From: an uncultured Bacteroidales bacterium
GTDB taxonomy: Bacteria > Bacteroidota > Bacteroidia > Bacteroidales > UBA932
Assembly: GCA_900318355.1 (NCBI GenBank)
Contig: ONKE01000043.1
Span: 1 to 44,674 of the forward strand
Direction: 5' to 3'
Length of the DNA: 44,674 nt
Below, in pieces: positions 25,587 to 33,636 of the stretch. The position numbers were made by a program, and so were the translations under genes. Position 1 is the stretch's first letter. Every line of letters starts with the position of its first letter. The notes below the pieces were generated by a model. The model was not told the DNA's origin, searched no databases, and worked only from the letters and a program-made list of their open reading frames with translations.

Positions 25587-26560
25587 TTATTGTCCTGTTC
25601 CACATCCGACTGATACGTTTCCGTGACGAAGCGGACGGCTGCGGGAAGCACCTTCGCATTGTCGTCGTCGGAGACGGTCATCTTGGCGAACTTCACGAAA
25701 TCCGACAGCTCGAAAAGCTCTTTCATGCTGTCGTAGAGATCTTTAGGCACATCGGAGGAGCTAAGGTCGCGGAAAATCTCGGCCGTCGTCATCTCCATGG
25801 CACCGACGCCGTAACGCGCGGCGATATATTCCCTGAGAGCATCGGTAACGCCGGAATAGAACTGCTTCTGACGCTCGGGAGCCCAGTATTTGTTGCCGCG
25901 ATAACGGTCGAGTTTGCGCAGGGCCGTAATGTGAGGCGGCTCCTTTGCGGCCTCTTCGGCCTTGTCGCGGCGAAGCTTGCGGACAAGCAGCCAGACAAGG
26001 GCGACCAAGGCGGCAAAAAGAATCACGCCGCCGATCCACGGCAGCACCTCGCGGAAGGTCAGCGGATACTTGATCTGAGGCCTTATATCGTGAGGCTCAT
26101 ATGTTTCCGGGTCCACCGGGATGGTGTGGACGGAAAGATATTGAGGGTCGAACACCAGGGTATCGACCACGGCGTCCCGCTTGCAAAGCAGCGAAATTGG
26201 CGGAAGCTCGTAAAGTCCGTCGTCAAAGGATGTTATGACGACGGAAAACTCAACCTGCGGATCCTGGCCCTTGCGGCGCAAAGTATCGGTCTGCCAACCC
26301 TTTACAAGGGTCACGCCCTCCATGAAACCGGATTTGGAATAGTCCGGGAGGGCGATTCCGGCGCCGTCGGGCAGCATGCCGAGCCTGACGCCGTAGCGCA
26401 GCTGGTCACCGATAAGCACGGAGTCGCGCTGCTGGAGAGGCTCGAGGAACGAACCCTCCATCGTGATCAGCCGGCCCGTCTGAAGGGTGTCCGCGTCCTG
26501 CGCATGCAGGGCGGAGACCGCCAGCACAAGGCATAATCCTATGCTAATCAACTTCTTCAT
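25583..26560 (-). CDS. Unnamed membrane protein of the bat operon
   Basis: A 325-residue exported protein I do not recognise by name. It has a signal peptide (1-20, ending LHA), a periplasmic region of beta-rich sequence (about 25-165), one transmembrane helix (about 172-192) followed by basic residues, and a cytoplasmic helical domain (about 195-320). The plan resembles a shortened BatD and fits the DUF4381-like proteins found between DUF58 and batA genes. The chosen ATG overlaps the DUF58 stop (ATGA). A longer in-frame opening back to 26725 would run deep inside the DUF58 gene and is rejected. It is probably a structural partner of the BatA/B complex. Confidence 0.75.
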   Translation of the reverse strand: MKKLISIGLCLVLAVSALHAQDADTLQTGRLITMEGSFLEPLQQRDSVLIGDQLRYGVRLGMLPDGAGIALPDYSKSGFMEGVTLVKGWQTDTLRRKGQDPQVEFSVVITSFDDGLYELPPISLLCKRDAVVDTLVFDPQYLSVHTIPVDPETYEPHDIRPQIKYPLTFREVLPWIGGVILFAALVALVWLLVRKLRRDKAEEAAKEPPHITALRKLDRYRGNKYWAPERQKQFYSGVTDALREYIAARYGVGAMEMTTAEIFRDLSSSDVPKDLYDSMKELFELSDFVKFAKMTVSDDDNAKVLPAAVRFVTETYQSDVEQDNK

Positions 26561-27459
26561 CTCTTCTGGAACAAGCCCATCAGGGCCTTTACATAGTCTT
26601 GATCGGTGGCAATGTCGACGCTGTCGATATGGTGGCGCAGGAGAAGCGACTGACGCTGGGAGTCTGCGCTCCGGGCCCATGCGGAATAGGCTTCCCTCAT
26701 CCTGCGGCTGCCGGTGTTGACCCATGCGACGTTGCCGGACTCGGCGTCCTTGACCGGGACAAGCCCGAGATCGGGGATGGTGCGCTCGCGAGGGTCATAG
26801 ACACGGATTACCGACAGGTCGTGACGGCCTGCCGCGACCTTTATGGCATCTTCGTAAAGCGGTGAACCGTCTTCCCTGACGTCGAGCATATCCGAAAGGA
26901 GGAACGCCGTACATTTCTTTTTCATGGCGCCGGACAGGAACCTCAGCGCCCCGCCGATGTCCGTCCCGTCGGAAGTCGGGCGGAAATCCAGCACCTGCCT
27001 CAGGATATGCAGAAGATGGGTCCGGCCCTTTGCCGGAGGGATGAACAGCTCGACCTTGTCGCTGAAAAGGAGGGCTCCCACCTTGTCGTTGTTCAGGATG
27101 GCGGAGAAGGAAAGGACGGCCGCGATTTCGGCGACCCTGTCACGCTTTGTGCCACCCACGGTGCCGAAAAGGCCGGAACGGCTCACGTCGACAAGCAGCA
27201 TGACGGTCAGCTCGCGTTCCTCTTCAAACACCTTCACATACGGAGAGCCGAGCCTTGCGGTGACGTTCCAGTCCATGTTGCGGACATCGTCGCCATATTG
27301 GTATTCGCGCACTTCGCTGAATGCCATGCCGCGCCCCTTGAAAGCCGAGTGATATTCACCGGCAAATATCTGGTGCGACAATGCGCGGGTCCGGATTTCT
27401 ATCTTCCTAACCTTGCGCAACAGCTCGGTGGCGCCGCTATTGGATTCCTCACGTGGCAT
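26557..27459 (-). CDS. DUF58 domain protein, MoxR partner
   Basis: A 300-residue cytoplasmic protein with the DUF58 signature around residues 45-90: GRGMAFSEVREY, DDVRNMDWNVTAR, then the charged ERELTVMLLVD strand. The second half has a VWA-like fold with a partial metal site (LVDVSRSG). DUF58 proteins are encoded beside MoxR ATPases almost everywhere and are taken to link the ATPase to the membrane VWA proteins. The start codon shares one base with the moxR stop (TAATG). Confidence 0.93.
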   Translation of the reverse strand: MPREESNSGATELLRKVRKIEIRTRALSHQIFAGEYHSAFKGRGMAFSEVREYQYGDDVRNMDWNVTARLGSPYVKVFEEERELTVMLLVDVSRSGLFGTVGGTKRDRVAEIAAVLSFSAILNNDKVGALLFSDKVELFIPPAKGRTHLLHILRQVLDFRPTSDGTDIGGALRFLSGAMKKKCTAFLLSDMLDVREDGSPLYEDAIKVAAGRHDLSVIRVYDPRERTIPDLGLVPVKDAESGNVAWVNTGSRRMREAYSAWARSADSQRQSLLLRHHIDSVDIATDQDYVKALMGLFQKR

Positions 27460-28451
27460 TACGGAACAATCACTGCATTGAGTACGCGGGAGATAATCTC
27501 TTCGGGGGTAACGTTTTCGGCTTCGGCCTCATAGGTGAGTCCGACCCTGTGGCGAAGGACCTCGTTGCAGACGGCGCGGACATCTTCGGGGATGACGTAG
27601 CCGCGGCGCTTGATGAAGGCATAGGCCTTCGAGGCAAGGGCGAGGGAGATGCTCGCACGAGGGGATCCGCCGTAGGAAATCAGGCCCTCAAGGTCTTTCA
27701 GGCCGTATTCCGCGGGAGTGCGCGTTGCGTAGACGATATCTACGATGTAGCGCTCGATCTTCTCGTCCATGTAGACTTCGCGTACCACGCTGCGGGCGCG
27801 GATGATGTCCTGCGGACTGACGACGGCATTGGCCTTGGGGAACTCGCCGGAATTGTTCATGCGGATAATCTGGCGTTCCTCGTCTTTCTTGGGATAGCCG
27901 ACGACGACCTTGAGCATGAAACGGTCGACCTGGGCCTCGGGCAGAGGATAGGTGCCTTCCTGCTCGATAGGGTTTTGCGTGGCCATTACGAGGAAGGGAT
28001 CGGGCAGGGCGAACGTTTCGTCGCCGATGGTGACCTGGCGTTCCTGCATGGCTTCCAGGAGGGCCGACTGCACTTTGGCCGGGCTTCGGTTGATTTCATC
28101 GGCGAGGACGAAATTGGCGAAGACGGGGCCCTTGTGAACTTCGAAACGGCCGTCTTTCTGGGAGTAGATCAGGGTGCCGGTAAGGTCGGCAGGAAGAAGG
28201 TCAGGAGTAAACTGAATGCGGCTGAAACGGGCGTCGATGGCCTGTGCCAGCGTGTTGATCGCCAAGGTCTTGGCAAGGCCCGGCACGCCTTCAAGCAAAA
28301 TATGCCCGCCCGAGAGCAGGCCTATCATCAGGTTTTCGACCAATTGTTTCTGGCCCACGATGACCTTGCCCATTTCCAGGGAAAGCATGTCGACAAAGGA
28401 GCTTTCCTGCTGGATGCGGTCATTGAGTTCTTTGATGTTTACACTCTCCAT
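27459..28451 (-). CDS. MoxR-family AAA+ ATPase
   Basis: A 330-residue AAA+ ATPase of the MoxR class, first gene of the bat operon. Walker A is GVPGLAKT (about 47-54), Walker B is VLADEINR (about 108-115), and a sensor motif ATQNP lies near 152. The C-terminal lid domain covers about 240-325. MoxR proteins act as chaperone-like ATPases that mature or insert cofactors into protein complexes together with VWA partners. The ATG at 28451 was chosen because the longer opening to 28673 lies entirely antisense to truA. A clear promoter box was not found in the 24 bp separating it from truA. Confidence 0.95.
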   Translation of the reverse strand: MESVNIKELNDRIQQESSFVDMLSLEMGKVIVGQKQLVENLMIGLLSGGHILLEGVPGLAKTLAINTLAQAIDARFSRIQFTPDLLPADLTGTLIYSQKDGRFEVHKGPVFANFVLADEINRSPAKVQSALLEAMQERQVTIGDETFALPDPFLVMATQNPIEQEGTYPLPEAQVDRFMLKVVVGYPKKDEERQIIRMNNSGEFPKANAVVSPQDIIRARSVVREVYMDEKIERYIVDIVYATRTPAEYGLKDLEGLISYGGSPRASISLALASKAYAFIKRRGYVIPEDVRAVCNEVLRHRVGLTYEAEAENVTPEEIISRVLNAVIVP

Positions 28452-28460
28452 AAAAAGTAT

Positions 28461-28468
28461 TATATTTG
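28461..28468 (+). promoter_or_regulatory. -7 box for truA, near-leaderless mRNA
   Basis: TATATTTG ends 7 nt before the truA ATG at 28476, so the transcript would have a leader of only a few bases. The divergent moxR start is 10 bp to the left of the box. Confidence 0.55.
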
Positions 28469-28475
28469 TCAAATC

Positions 28476-29246
28476 ATGCGATACAAAATCACACTGTCTT
28501 ACGACGGAGCACCGTTCAGCGGCTGGCAGATCCAGCCGAACGCGCCCTCCGTCCAGGCTTGCCTCCAACACTGTCTTTCCACTCTCCTGAGGGAAGAAAT
28601 CGCCGTCACAGGTGCCGGAAGGACGGATGCCGGAGTCAACGGCATACGGTATTGCGCCCATTTCGACAGCCACTGCGCGGGGCTGGAGACCGCCGATTTC
28701 GTCTACAAATTAAATGCCATTTTGCCACGCAGCGTGGTCGTTCACGAAGTGGCCGCAGCGGCCGATGATTTCCACGCCCGTTTCGACGCCTCGCTGCGCA
28801 GCTACCGCTATTTCATCCACCGCCGGAAAGACCCTTTCGCCGACCGTTTCTCATGGCACTGCGGGTTCCCGCTGGACGTCGACGCAATGAACGCAGCCGC
28901 GGCGCTTATCCCCGGACGGCGCGATTTCAGTTGCTTCGAAAAGACGGGCGGCAGCAACAAAACCTCCATCTGCACGGTGCGTGAAGCCGTTTGGACGCCC
29001 TACACTCCCGACCACGTGAGGCTGATGGGCTACCCCGCGCAGGAAGGCGACTACCTGGTGTTCCACATCGAAGCCGACCGCTTCCTCCGCAACATGGTCA
29101 GGGCTGTTGTCGGGACCCTCGTCGATGTCGGACGGGGCCGCCACGACATCTCCTGGATGGCGTCCCTGCTCGAAAGCGGAACGCGGAGCGACGCAGGCGA
29201 ATCCGTCCCCGGACACGCCCTATTCCTCGACAATGTAATATATTGA
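28476..29246 (+). CDS. truA: tRNA pseudouridine synthase A
   Basis: A 256-residue enzyme that converts uridines 38-40 of the tRNA anticodon stem-loop to pseudouridine. It begins with RYKITLSYDGAPFSGWQ, and the catalytic aspartate is D51 in GRTDAGV. The RYRY-type core (SYRYFIHR) and the C-terminal RNMVRAVVGTL segment are in place, and length is normal. The start at 28476 fits both the family N-terminus and the promoter box. Earlier in-frame sequence would be antisense to moxR. The stop is 2 nt before the galM start. Confidence 0.97.
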   Translation: MRYKITLSYDGAPFSGWQIQPNAPSVQACLQHCLSTLLREEIAVTGAGRTDAGVNGIRYCAHFDSHCAGLETADFVYKLNAILPRSVVVHEVAAAADDFHARFDASLRSYRYFIHRRKDPFADRFSWHCGFPLDVDAMNAAAALIPGRRDFSCFEKTGGSNKTSICTVREAVWTPYTPDHVRLMGYPAQEGDYLVFHIEADRFLRNMVRAVVGTLVDVGRGRHDISWMASLLESGTRSDAGESVPGHALFLDNVIY

Positions 29247-29248
29247 AT

Positions 29249-30370
29249 ATGAAAAGATTATTAACAATCGCAGCTACCCTCGTCACGCTCTCGTGCAGCA
29301 CTGAAACGCCCACCGGGGTCGACCCTGCCGCCTTCCGCACCGAACTTGACGGCAAAGCCATTGACCTTTACACGCTTAAGGCCGGAGACATCTTCCTTCA
29401 GGCTACCAATTTCGGCGGCCGCGTCGTCACGCTCTACACTCCCGACCGCGACGGGAAAATGACCGACATCGTCGTCGGCCACGACAACATCGCAGACTAC
29501 ATAACCCCTCCCGGCGAGCGCTTCCTCGGCGCCTGCGTCGGCCCCGTTGCCAACCGCATCGGCGGCGCGTCCTTCACCGTGGACGGAGAGACCTTCCGCA
29601 CCCCGCAGAACGACAACGGCGTCAACACCCTCCACGGCGGCTTCAAAGGCGTCGACAACCTGGTCTGGGACGTCGTCTCGGCCTGCGACACGGCCCTTGT
29701 CCTCCACCTTGTCCACCCCGACGGCCTCGAAGGTTATCCGGGCAACCTGGACATCACGATGACCTACAGCGTAAGGGACGACAACTCTTTCTGCGTCAGA
29801 TATTTGGCAACGACCGACAAGCCCACTCCCGTCAACCTCTCCCACCATCCCTTCTTCTGCCTCCGCGGCGAAGGCAACGGCACGGTGGAAGACTACGAGA
29901 TGATGATCAACGCATCGGCGTTCATCCCCATCGACTCGCTGAGCATCCCCACGGGCGAAATCCTCGCCGTAGAAGGCACTCCCTTCGACTTCCGCGACGC
30001 CCACCGCATCGGCGACCGCATCGGCGACGACAACGCCCAGCTCCGCAACGCCCGCGGCTACGACCACAACTGGTGCATCGACCTTCCGGACGGAGGCGGC
30101 GTCGCCCTCGCCTGCAGGGTCCACGACCCCGTCACCGGCCGCACCGTTGAAGTCCTCTCCGACCAGCCCGGCCTCCAGTTCTACAGCGGCAACTTCTTCG
30201 CCGGCGCCGAAAACGGCAAGAACGGACAGCCCCTCGGCTTCCGTTCCTCCCTCGCCCTCGAGACGCAGAAATACCCCGACTCGGTCAACCATCCCGCCTT
30301 CACCCCGACCATCCTCCGCCCCGGCGAAACCTACACCCAAACCTGCATCTACCGCTTCTCATCTCAATAG
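29249..30370 (+). CDS. galM: Exported aldose 1-epimerase (mutarotase), lipoprotein
   Basis: A 373-residue mutarotase that interconverts the alpha and beta anomers of galactose and related sugars. A lipoprotein signal with C16 (LVTLSC) places it in the envelope instead of the cytoplasm. The catalytic histidine lies in NLSHHPFF and the catalytic glutamate in LALETQKYPD near the C-terminus. The substrate-binding stretch GPVANRI and the VNTLHGG motif are present. It follows truA after 2 nt and is probably co-transcribed. Two hairpins follow it. It fits functionally with the exported beta-galactosidase, although that gene lies 9 kb away. Confidence 0.93.
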   Translation: MKRLLTIAATLVTLSCSTETPTGVDPAAFRTELDGKAIDLYTLKAGDIFLQATNFGGRVVTLYTPDRDGKMTDIVVGHDNIADYITPPGERFLGACVGPVANRIGGASFTVDGETFRTPQNDNGVNTLHGGFKGVDNLVWDVVSACDTALVLHLVHPDGLEGYPGNLDITMTYSVRDDNSFCVRYLATTDKPTPVNLSHHPFFCLRGEGNGTVEDYEMMINASAFIPIDSLSIPTGEILAVEGTPFDFRDAHRIGDRIGDDNAQLRNARGYDHNWCIDLPDGGGVALACRVHDPVTGRTVEVLSDQPGLQFYSGNFFAGAENGKNGQPLGFRSSLALETQKYPDSVNHPAFTPTILRPGETYTQTCIYRFSSQ

Positions 30371-30378
30371 AATAAAAT

Positions 30379-30424
30379 AAACTGCCTCGTTTCAAAACCT
30401 GTGGCCGCCCATGGCAGTTTTTTA
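30379..30424 (+). terminator. Probable terminator of truA-galM
   Basis: AAACTGCC (30379-30386) pairs with GGCAGTTT (30413-30420), and the T-run continues to 30423. The loop is 26 nt long and could form a small inner hairpin. It lies directly after the galM stop codon. Confidence 0.6.
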
Positions 30425-30461
30425 TGGCCATTAAGAATTTTATTACTTTTAAAGAACTTTC

Positions 30462-30487
30462 AAGCCGGAAAATTCCGGCTTTTTTTG
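30462..30487 (+). terminator. Intrinsic terminator upstream of exbB
   Basis: AAGCCGG and CCGGCTT form a perfect stem around AAAATT and are followed by six or more T. It is the stronger of two terminators between galM and exbB, and its T-run directly abuts the exbB promoter box. Confidence 0.9.
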
Positions 30488-30495
30488 TATATTTG
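30488..30495 (+). promoter_or_regulatory. -7 box for the exbB operon
   Basis: TATATTTG lies 87 nt before the exbB start codon. The -33 position falls inside the preceding terminator hairpin and shows no clear TTG. The leader contains a small perfect hairpin, CCGGGA/TCCCGG at 30534-30548, of unknown function. Confidence 0.55.
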
Positions 30496-30582
30496 TAGGT
30501 TCATTGGCGTATTATATGCAATAGTGAGCAAAGCCGGGAGAGTCCCGGACTGAAAGACAATAAACAAAAGTATAGTAATATT

Positions 30583-31296
30583 ATGATTTTTAATCTTTTA
30601 CAGGCAGATACGCTCGGCGCGGCTGCCCAGACCATGGCCCAGGCGGCTCCGCAGCAGCAGGAAATGAGCTACTCCCTTATCAGCATGGCCGCCAAAGGCG
30701 GATGGCTGATGATAGTCCTCCTCATTCTCTCGATTATCGCCATCTACCTCTTCGGCAAGAAATGGTGGATGATCCACCAGGCCGGCAAGATCGACAAGCA
30801 CTTCATGGATGACATCCGCGACTGCATCCACGAAGGCAAGATCAAGACCGCCATCACCCTGTGCGAGAAATTCGATTCCCCTATCGCACGTCTCGTCCAG
30901 AAGGGTATCGAGAGGATTGGACGCCCGCTAAACGACATACAGACCGCAGTTGAAAACGTCGGCAATGCCGAGGTAGCACGCCTCGAAAAGGGCCTTCCGC
31001 TTCTTGCGACCATCGCCGGCGGCGCGCCGATGATCGGTTTCCTCGGCACCGTGCTCGGTATGGTGCAGGCCTTCTTCAACATGGCCCAGGCCGGCTCCAA
31101 CATCGACATCACCCTGCTGTCGAGCGGCATCTACACCGCCATGATCACGACTGTCGGCGGCCTTATCGTCGGCATCATCGCCTATTTCGGCTATAACTAC
31201 CTGACATCCAACATTTCCGACCTCGTGTTCAAGATGGAGAACGCCACCATCGACTTCATGGACCTCCTCCACGAACCGGCCGACAAAGCAGAATAA
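30583..31296 (+). CDS. exbB: ExbB/TolQ/MotA-family proton channel protein
   Basis: A 237-residue inner-membrane protein that, with ExbD, turns the proton gradient into motion of TonB. Three transmembrane segments are visible (about 38-57, 140-165 and 180-203). The conserved MotA/TolQ/ExbB core GLPLLATIAGGAPMIGFLGT spans the second, and a long cytoplasmic loop carries the basic helix region (70-135). A short Gln/Ala-rich periplasmic N-terminus precedes the first helix. It is the first gene of exbB-exbD-tonB. Confidence 0.95.
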   Translation: MIFNLLQADTLGAAAQTMAQAAPQQQEMSYSLISMAAKGGWLMIVLLILSIIAIYLFGKKWWMIHQAGKIDKHFMDDIRDCIHEGKIKTAITLCEKFDSPIARLVQKGIERIGRPLNDIQTAVENVGNAEVARLEKGLPLLATIAGGAPMIGFLGTVLGMVQAFFNMAQAGSNIDITLLSSGIYTAMITTVGGLIVGIIAYFGYNYLTSNISDLVFKMENATIDFMDLLHEPADKAE

Positions 31297-31299
31297 GCC

Positions 31300-31713
31300 A
31301 TGGCCATCAAACGAACGACGAAGGTCCTCTCGGACATAGGGATGTCATCGATGACAGACCTGGTGTTCCTGCTGCTGATCTTCTTCCTCATCACCTCGAC
31401 ACTGGTCAACCCCAACGCCCTGAAGCTCCTGCTCCCCAAGAGCACCGGCCAGGTTTCCGCCAAGGCCACCGTGAGCGTGTCGGTCAAGGACTGGCACCAG
31501 GACGACCTCTACACCTTCCACATCAACGGCGACGAAAACCCCATCCCCTTCGAGGCCGTGGAAGACGCCCTGATCGAGCTGCTTCAGACCGAAGAAGACC
31601 CGACTTTCTCCATCTACGCCGACCGCAGCGTCCCGGTGGAAAAGGTCGTCCAGCTGATGAACATCGCCAAACGCAACCACTACAAGGTCATCCTGGCCAC
31701 ATCACCCGAATAA
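31300..31713 (+). CDS. exbD: ExbD/TolR-family protein
   Basis: A 137-residue partner of ExbB. It has one N-terminal transmembrane helix (about 17-37), preceded by SSMTDLVFLLLIFF in which the aspartate is the conserved proton-carrying residue of the family. A periplasmic ExbD domain ends with the DRSVPVEKVVQLMNIAK helix and a final strand. Only one exbD copy is present, whereas several Bacteroidota have two in tandem. It starts 3 nt after exbB. Confidence 0.94.
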   Translation: MAIKRTTKVLSDIGMSSMTDLVFLLLIFFLITSTLVNPNALKLLLPKSTGQVSAKATVSVSVKDWHQDDLYTFHINGDENPIPFEAVEDALIELLQTEEDPTFSIYADRSVPVEKVVQLMNIAKRNHYKVILATSPE

Positions 31714-31716
31714 ACC

Positions 31717-32502
31717 ATGCAGAGATACAAACAGGAAAGGCAGAGAACCGAGCGCACAGGAAAGGCGGCGGGCGTCGTGCTGGCGGTGAGCCTCCACGCC
31801 GTTTTCGCCATCTACGGCGCGTTCACCGGCCTGAAATATATCTGGCCTCCGCCGCAGGAGACTACTTTCCTGATTGATTTCTCGCAGCAGGAGCCTCCCA
31901 AGGTGCTGGAGTCCCGCACCGGACGCCAGCCGCAGGCGGAAGACATCGACCGCACCCGTCCCGTCGACCTGGTCCAGCATTCCGAAGCACAGGAAAAAGG
32001 TACCAAGGCCAACCTGGCCAGGGAGGCGACCGTCGACGACTTCGGCGACGTGGAAAAATACGAGCCTCCGCGCGAGAAGCCCATCGACAACCGCGCCCTG
32101 TTCCACGCTGCCGCCAATCCGGCCGACAAGGACACCCTCGCAGCCCAGACCGCGCGCGAGGTCAGCGAGGCGCTCAAGGAAGGCCATGCCTCCGGCAACA
32201 CCAAGACCGGCAAGACCGACGGCGAGCCCAATGCTCAATTAAAAGGACGCACTGTAGTCGGCACGCTGCCCAAGCCCAGCTACGCAAACACCGGCGAAGG
32301 CCTGGTGGTTGTATCAATTTGGGTCGACCAGTATGGCAGCGTTCAGAAAGCGGTCCCGGGCGCAGAAGGCACAACGCTGGTAGACAGCAAAATATGGGCA
32401 GAAACTCGCAACGCTGCAATGAAAGCCCACTTTAACATGAGCGGGGACGCCCCCGCGTTACAAGAAGGAACCATTACTTACAAATTCAAATTAATCAATT
32501 AG
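31717..32502 (+). CDS. tonB: TonB-type energy transducer
   Basis: A 261-residue protein with one N-terminal transmembrane anchor (about 16-38). A periplasmic spacer (about 45-175) is charged and only moderately proline-rich. A C-terminal TonB-like domain follows (about 180-261), with VVVSIWVDQYGSVQKA and the final ITYKFKL strand. It would transmit ExbBD energy to outer-membrane TonB-dependent receptors. The Pro-Glu/Pro-Lys repeats of E. coli TonB are absent, so TolA-like behaviour cannot be excluded. It starts 3 nt after exbD. Confidence 0.88.
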   Translation: MQRYKQERQRTERTGKAAGVVLAVSLHAVFAIYGAFTGLKYIWPPPQETTFLIDFSQQEPPKVLESRTGRQPQAEDIDRTRPVDLVQHSEAQEKGTKANLAREATVDDFGDVEKYEPPREKPIDNRALFHAAANPADKDTLAAQTAREVSEALKEGHASGNTKTGKTDGEPNAQLKGRTVVGTLPKPSYANTGEGLVVVSIWVDQYGSVQKAVPGAEGTTLVDSKIWAETRNAAMKAHFNMSGDAPALQEGTITYKFKLIN

Positions 32503-32529
32503 ATTGCTGGCGTGAGCCAGCCGCATTTT

Positions 32530-33636
32530 ATGGAAGACAAGAAAAAAGGCGGATATTCCGCAGCATCGAAGACGCCCAGGCCGAGACGGCCAAGGGTTTC
32601 CGGCAATTCTCACGGGCCGCATGCCGGCCAGCCTGAACGAATCTATGACAGCAATTCACCCCAGCGCTATTCCTCCGAAGAGCGTCCGCGCCGCAGCTAT
32701 GGCGACCGTCCTCAGCGCTCCTACGGCGAAGACCGTCCCCAGCGTTCCTACGGCGAAGACCGTCCCGCAAGGCGTTTCAGCCCCAAGGGTGGCCCCCGCA
32801 AACCTTTCCGCAAGGATTTCCGCGACGACCATGACGGCATAGACCGCATGATCCGCCGTCGCCCGCAAGTATCTGACTACCAAGGCGACAACGCCGCTCC
32901 CGTGGAAGGAACCTTCCAGGAGGAAGTCCGCCTCAACAAGTTCATCGCCAACTCCGGCGTGTGCTCAAGGCGCGAGGCCGACCAGATGATCCAGGCCGGC
33001 GTGGTTACCGTCAACGGCGAAGTCGTCACCGAACTCGGCACCAAGATCAACGTCCTCCACGACGAGGTCCGCTACGACGGACAGCTCCTCCAGGGCGAGG
33101 AAAAGGTCTACATCGTCATGAACAAGCCCCGCGGCTATGTGACCACGGCCAGCGACCCCCATGCCGACAAGACCGTCATGGACCTTCTCAAGGGCTGCGA
33201 ATACCGCGTATTCCCCGTCGGCCGCCTCGACAAGAACACCACGGGCGTGCTGATGCTCACCAACGACGGTGAAATGGCCGAAAGGCTGACCCACCCGTCC
33301 TACGACAAGAAGAAGATCTACCAGGTCATCCTCGACCGTCCCGTGAGCCAGGAAGACTACGACAAGATCCTGTCGGGCATCACCCTCGGCGACGGCCCCA
33401 TCAAGGCCGACGAACTCGAATACATCGACCAGAACGACCACGCCAAGATGGGCATCGAGATCCATTCGGGCAAAAACCGTATCGTCCGCCGCATCTTCGA
33501 GAGCCTGGGCTACGACGTCCGCGCACTGGACCGCGTCTATTTCGCCGGACTTACCAAGAAGGGCCTCAAGAAAGGTGAATGGCGCTACCTCTCAGAGGGA
33601 GAAGCCAACGTCCTGAAAATGGGAGCATACCTGTAA
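32530..33636 (+). CDS. RluB/RsuA-type rRNA pseudouridine synthase with disordered N-terminal extension
   Basis: A 368-residue pseudouridine synthase acting on 23S or 16S rRNA. The first 110 residues are a disordered, Arg/Pro/Ser-rich extension with repeats of the form QRSYGEDRP. An S4 RNA-binding domain follows (VRLNKFIANSGVCSRREAD), then the catalytic domain with D234 in GRLDKNTTG and the C-terminal motif GKNRIVRRIFE typical of RsuA/RluB/E/F. The ATG at 32530 is preferred. An in-frame GTG at 32512 would add six residues. The stop shares one base with the era start (TAATG). Confidence 0.92.
   Translation: MEDKKKGGYSAASKTPRPRRPRVSGNSHGPHAGQPERIYDSNSPQRYSSEERPRRSYGDRPQRSYGEDRPQRSYGEDRPARRFSPKGGPRKPFRKDFRDDHDGIDRMIRRRPQVSDYQGDNAAPVEGTFQEEVRLNKFIANSGVCSRREADQMIQAGVVTVNGEVVTELGTKINVLHDEVRYDGQLLQGEEKVYIVMNKPRGYVTTASDPHADKTVMDLLKGCEYRVFPVGRLDKNTTGVLMLTNDGEMAERLTHPSYDKKKIYQVILDRPVSQEDYDKILSGITLGDGPIKADELEYIDQNDHAKMGIEIHSGKNRIVRRIFESLGYDVRALDRVYFAGLTKKGLKKGEWRYLSEGEANVLKMGAYL

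Noticed and set aside
27453-28475. Upstream extension of truA antisense to moxR
   Set aside because: The family N-terminus starts at 28476, directly after a promoter box. The extension is a shadow of moxR.
28452-28673. 74-codon N-terminal extension of MoxR
   Set aside because: It lies antisense to the conserved truA catalytic region and has no similarity to MoxR proteins.
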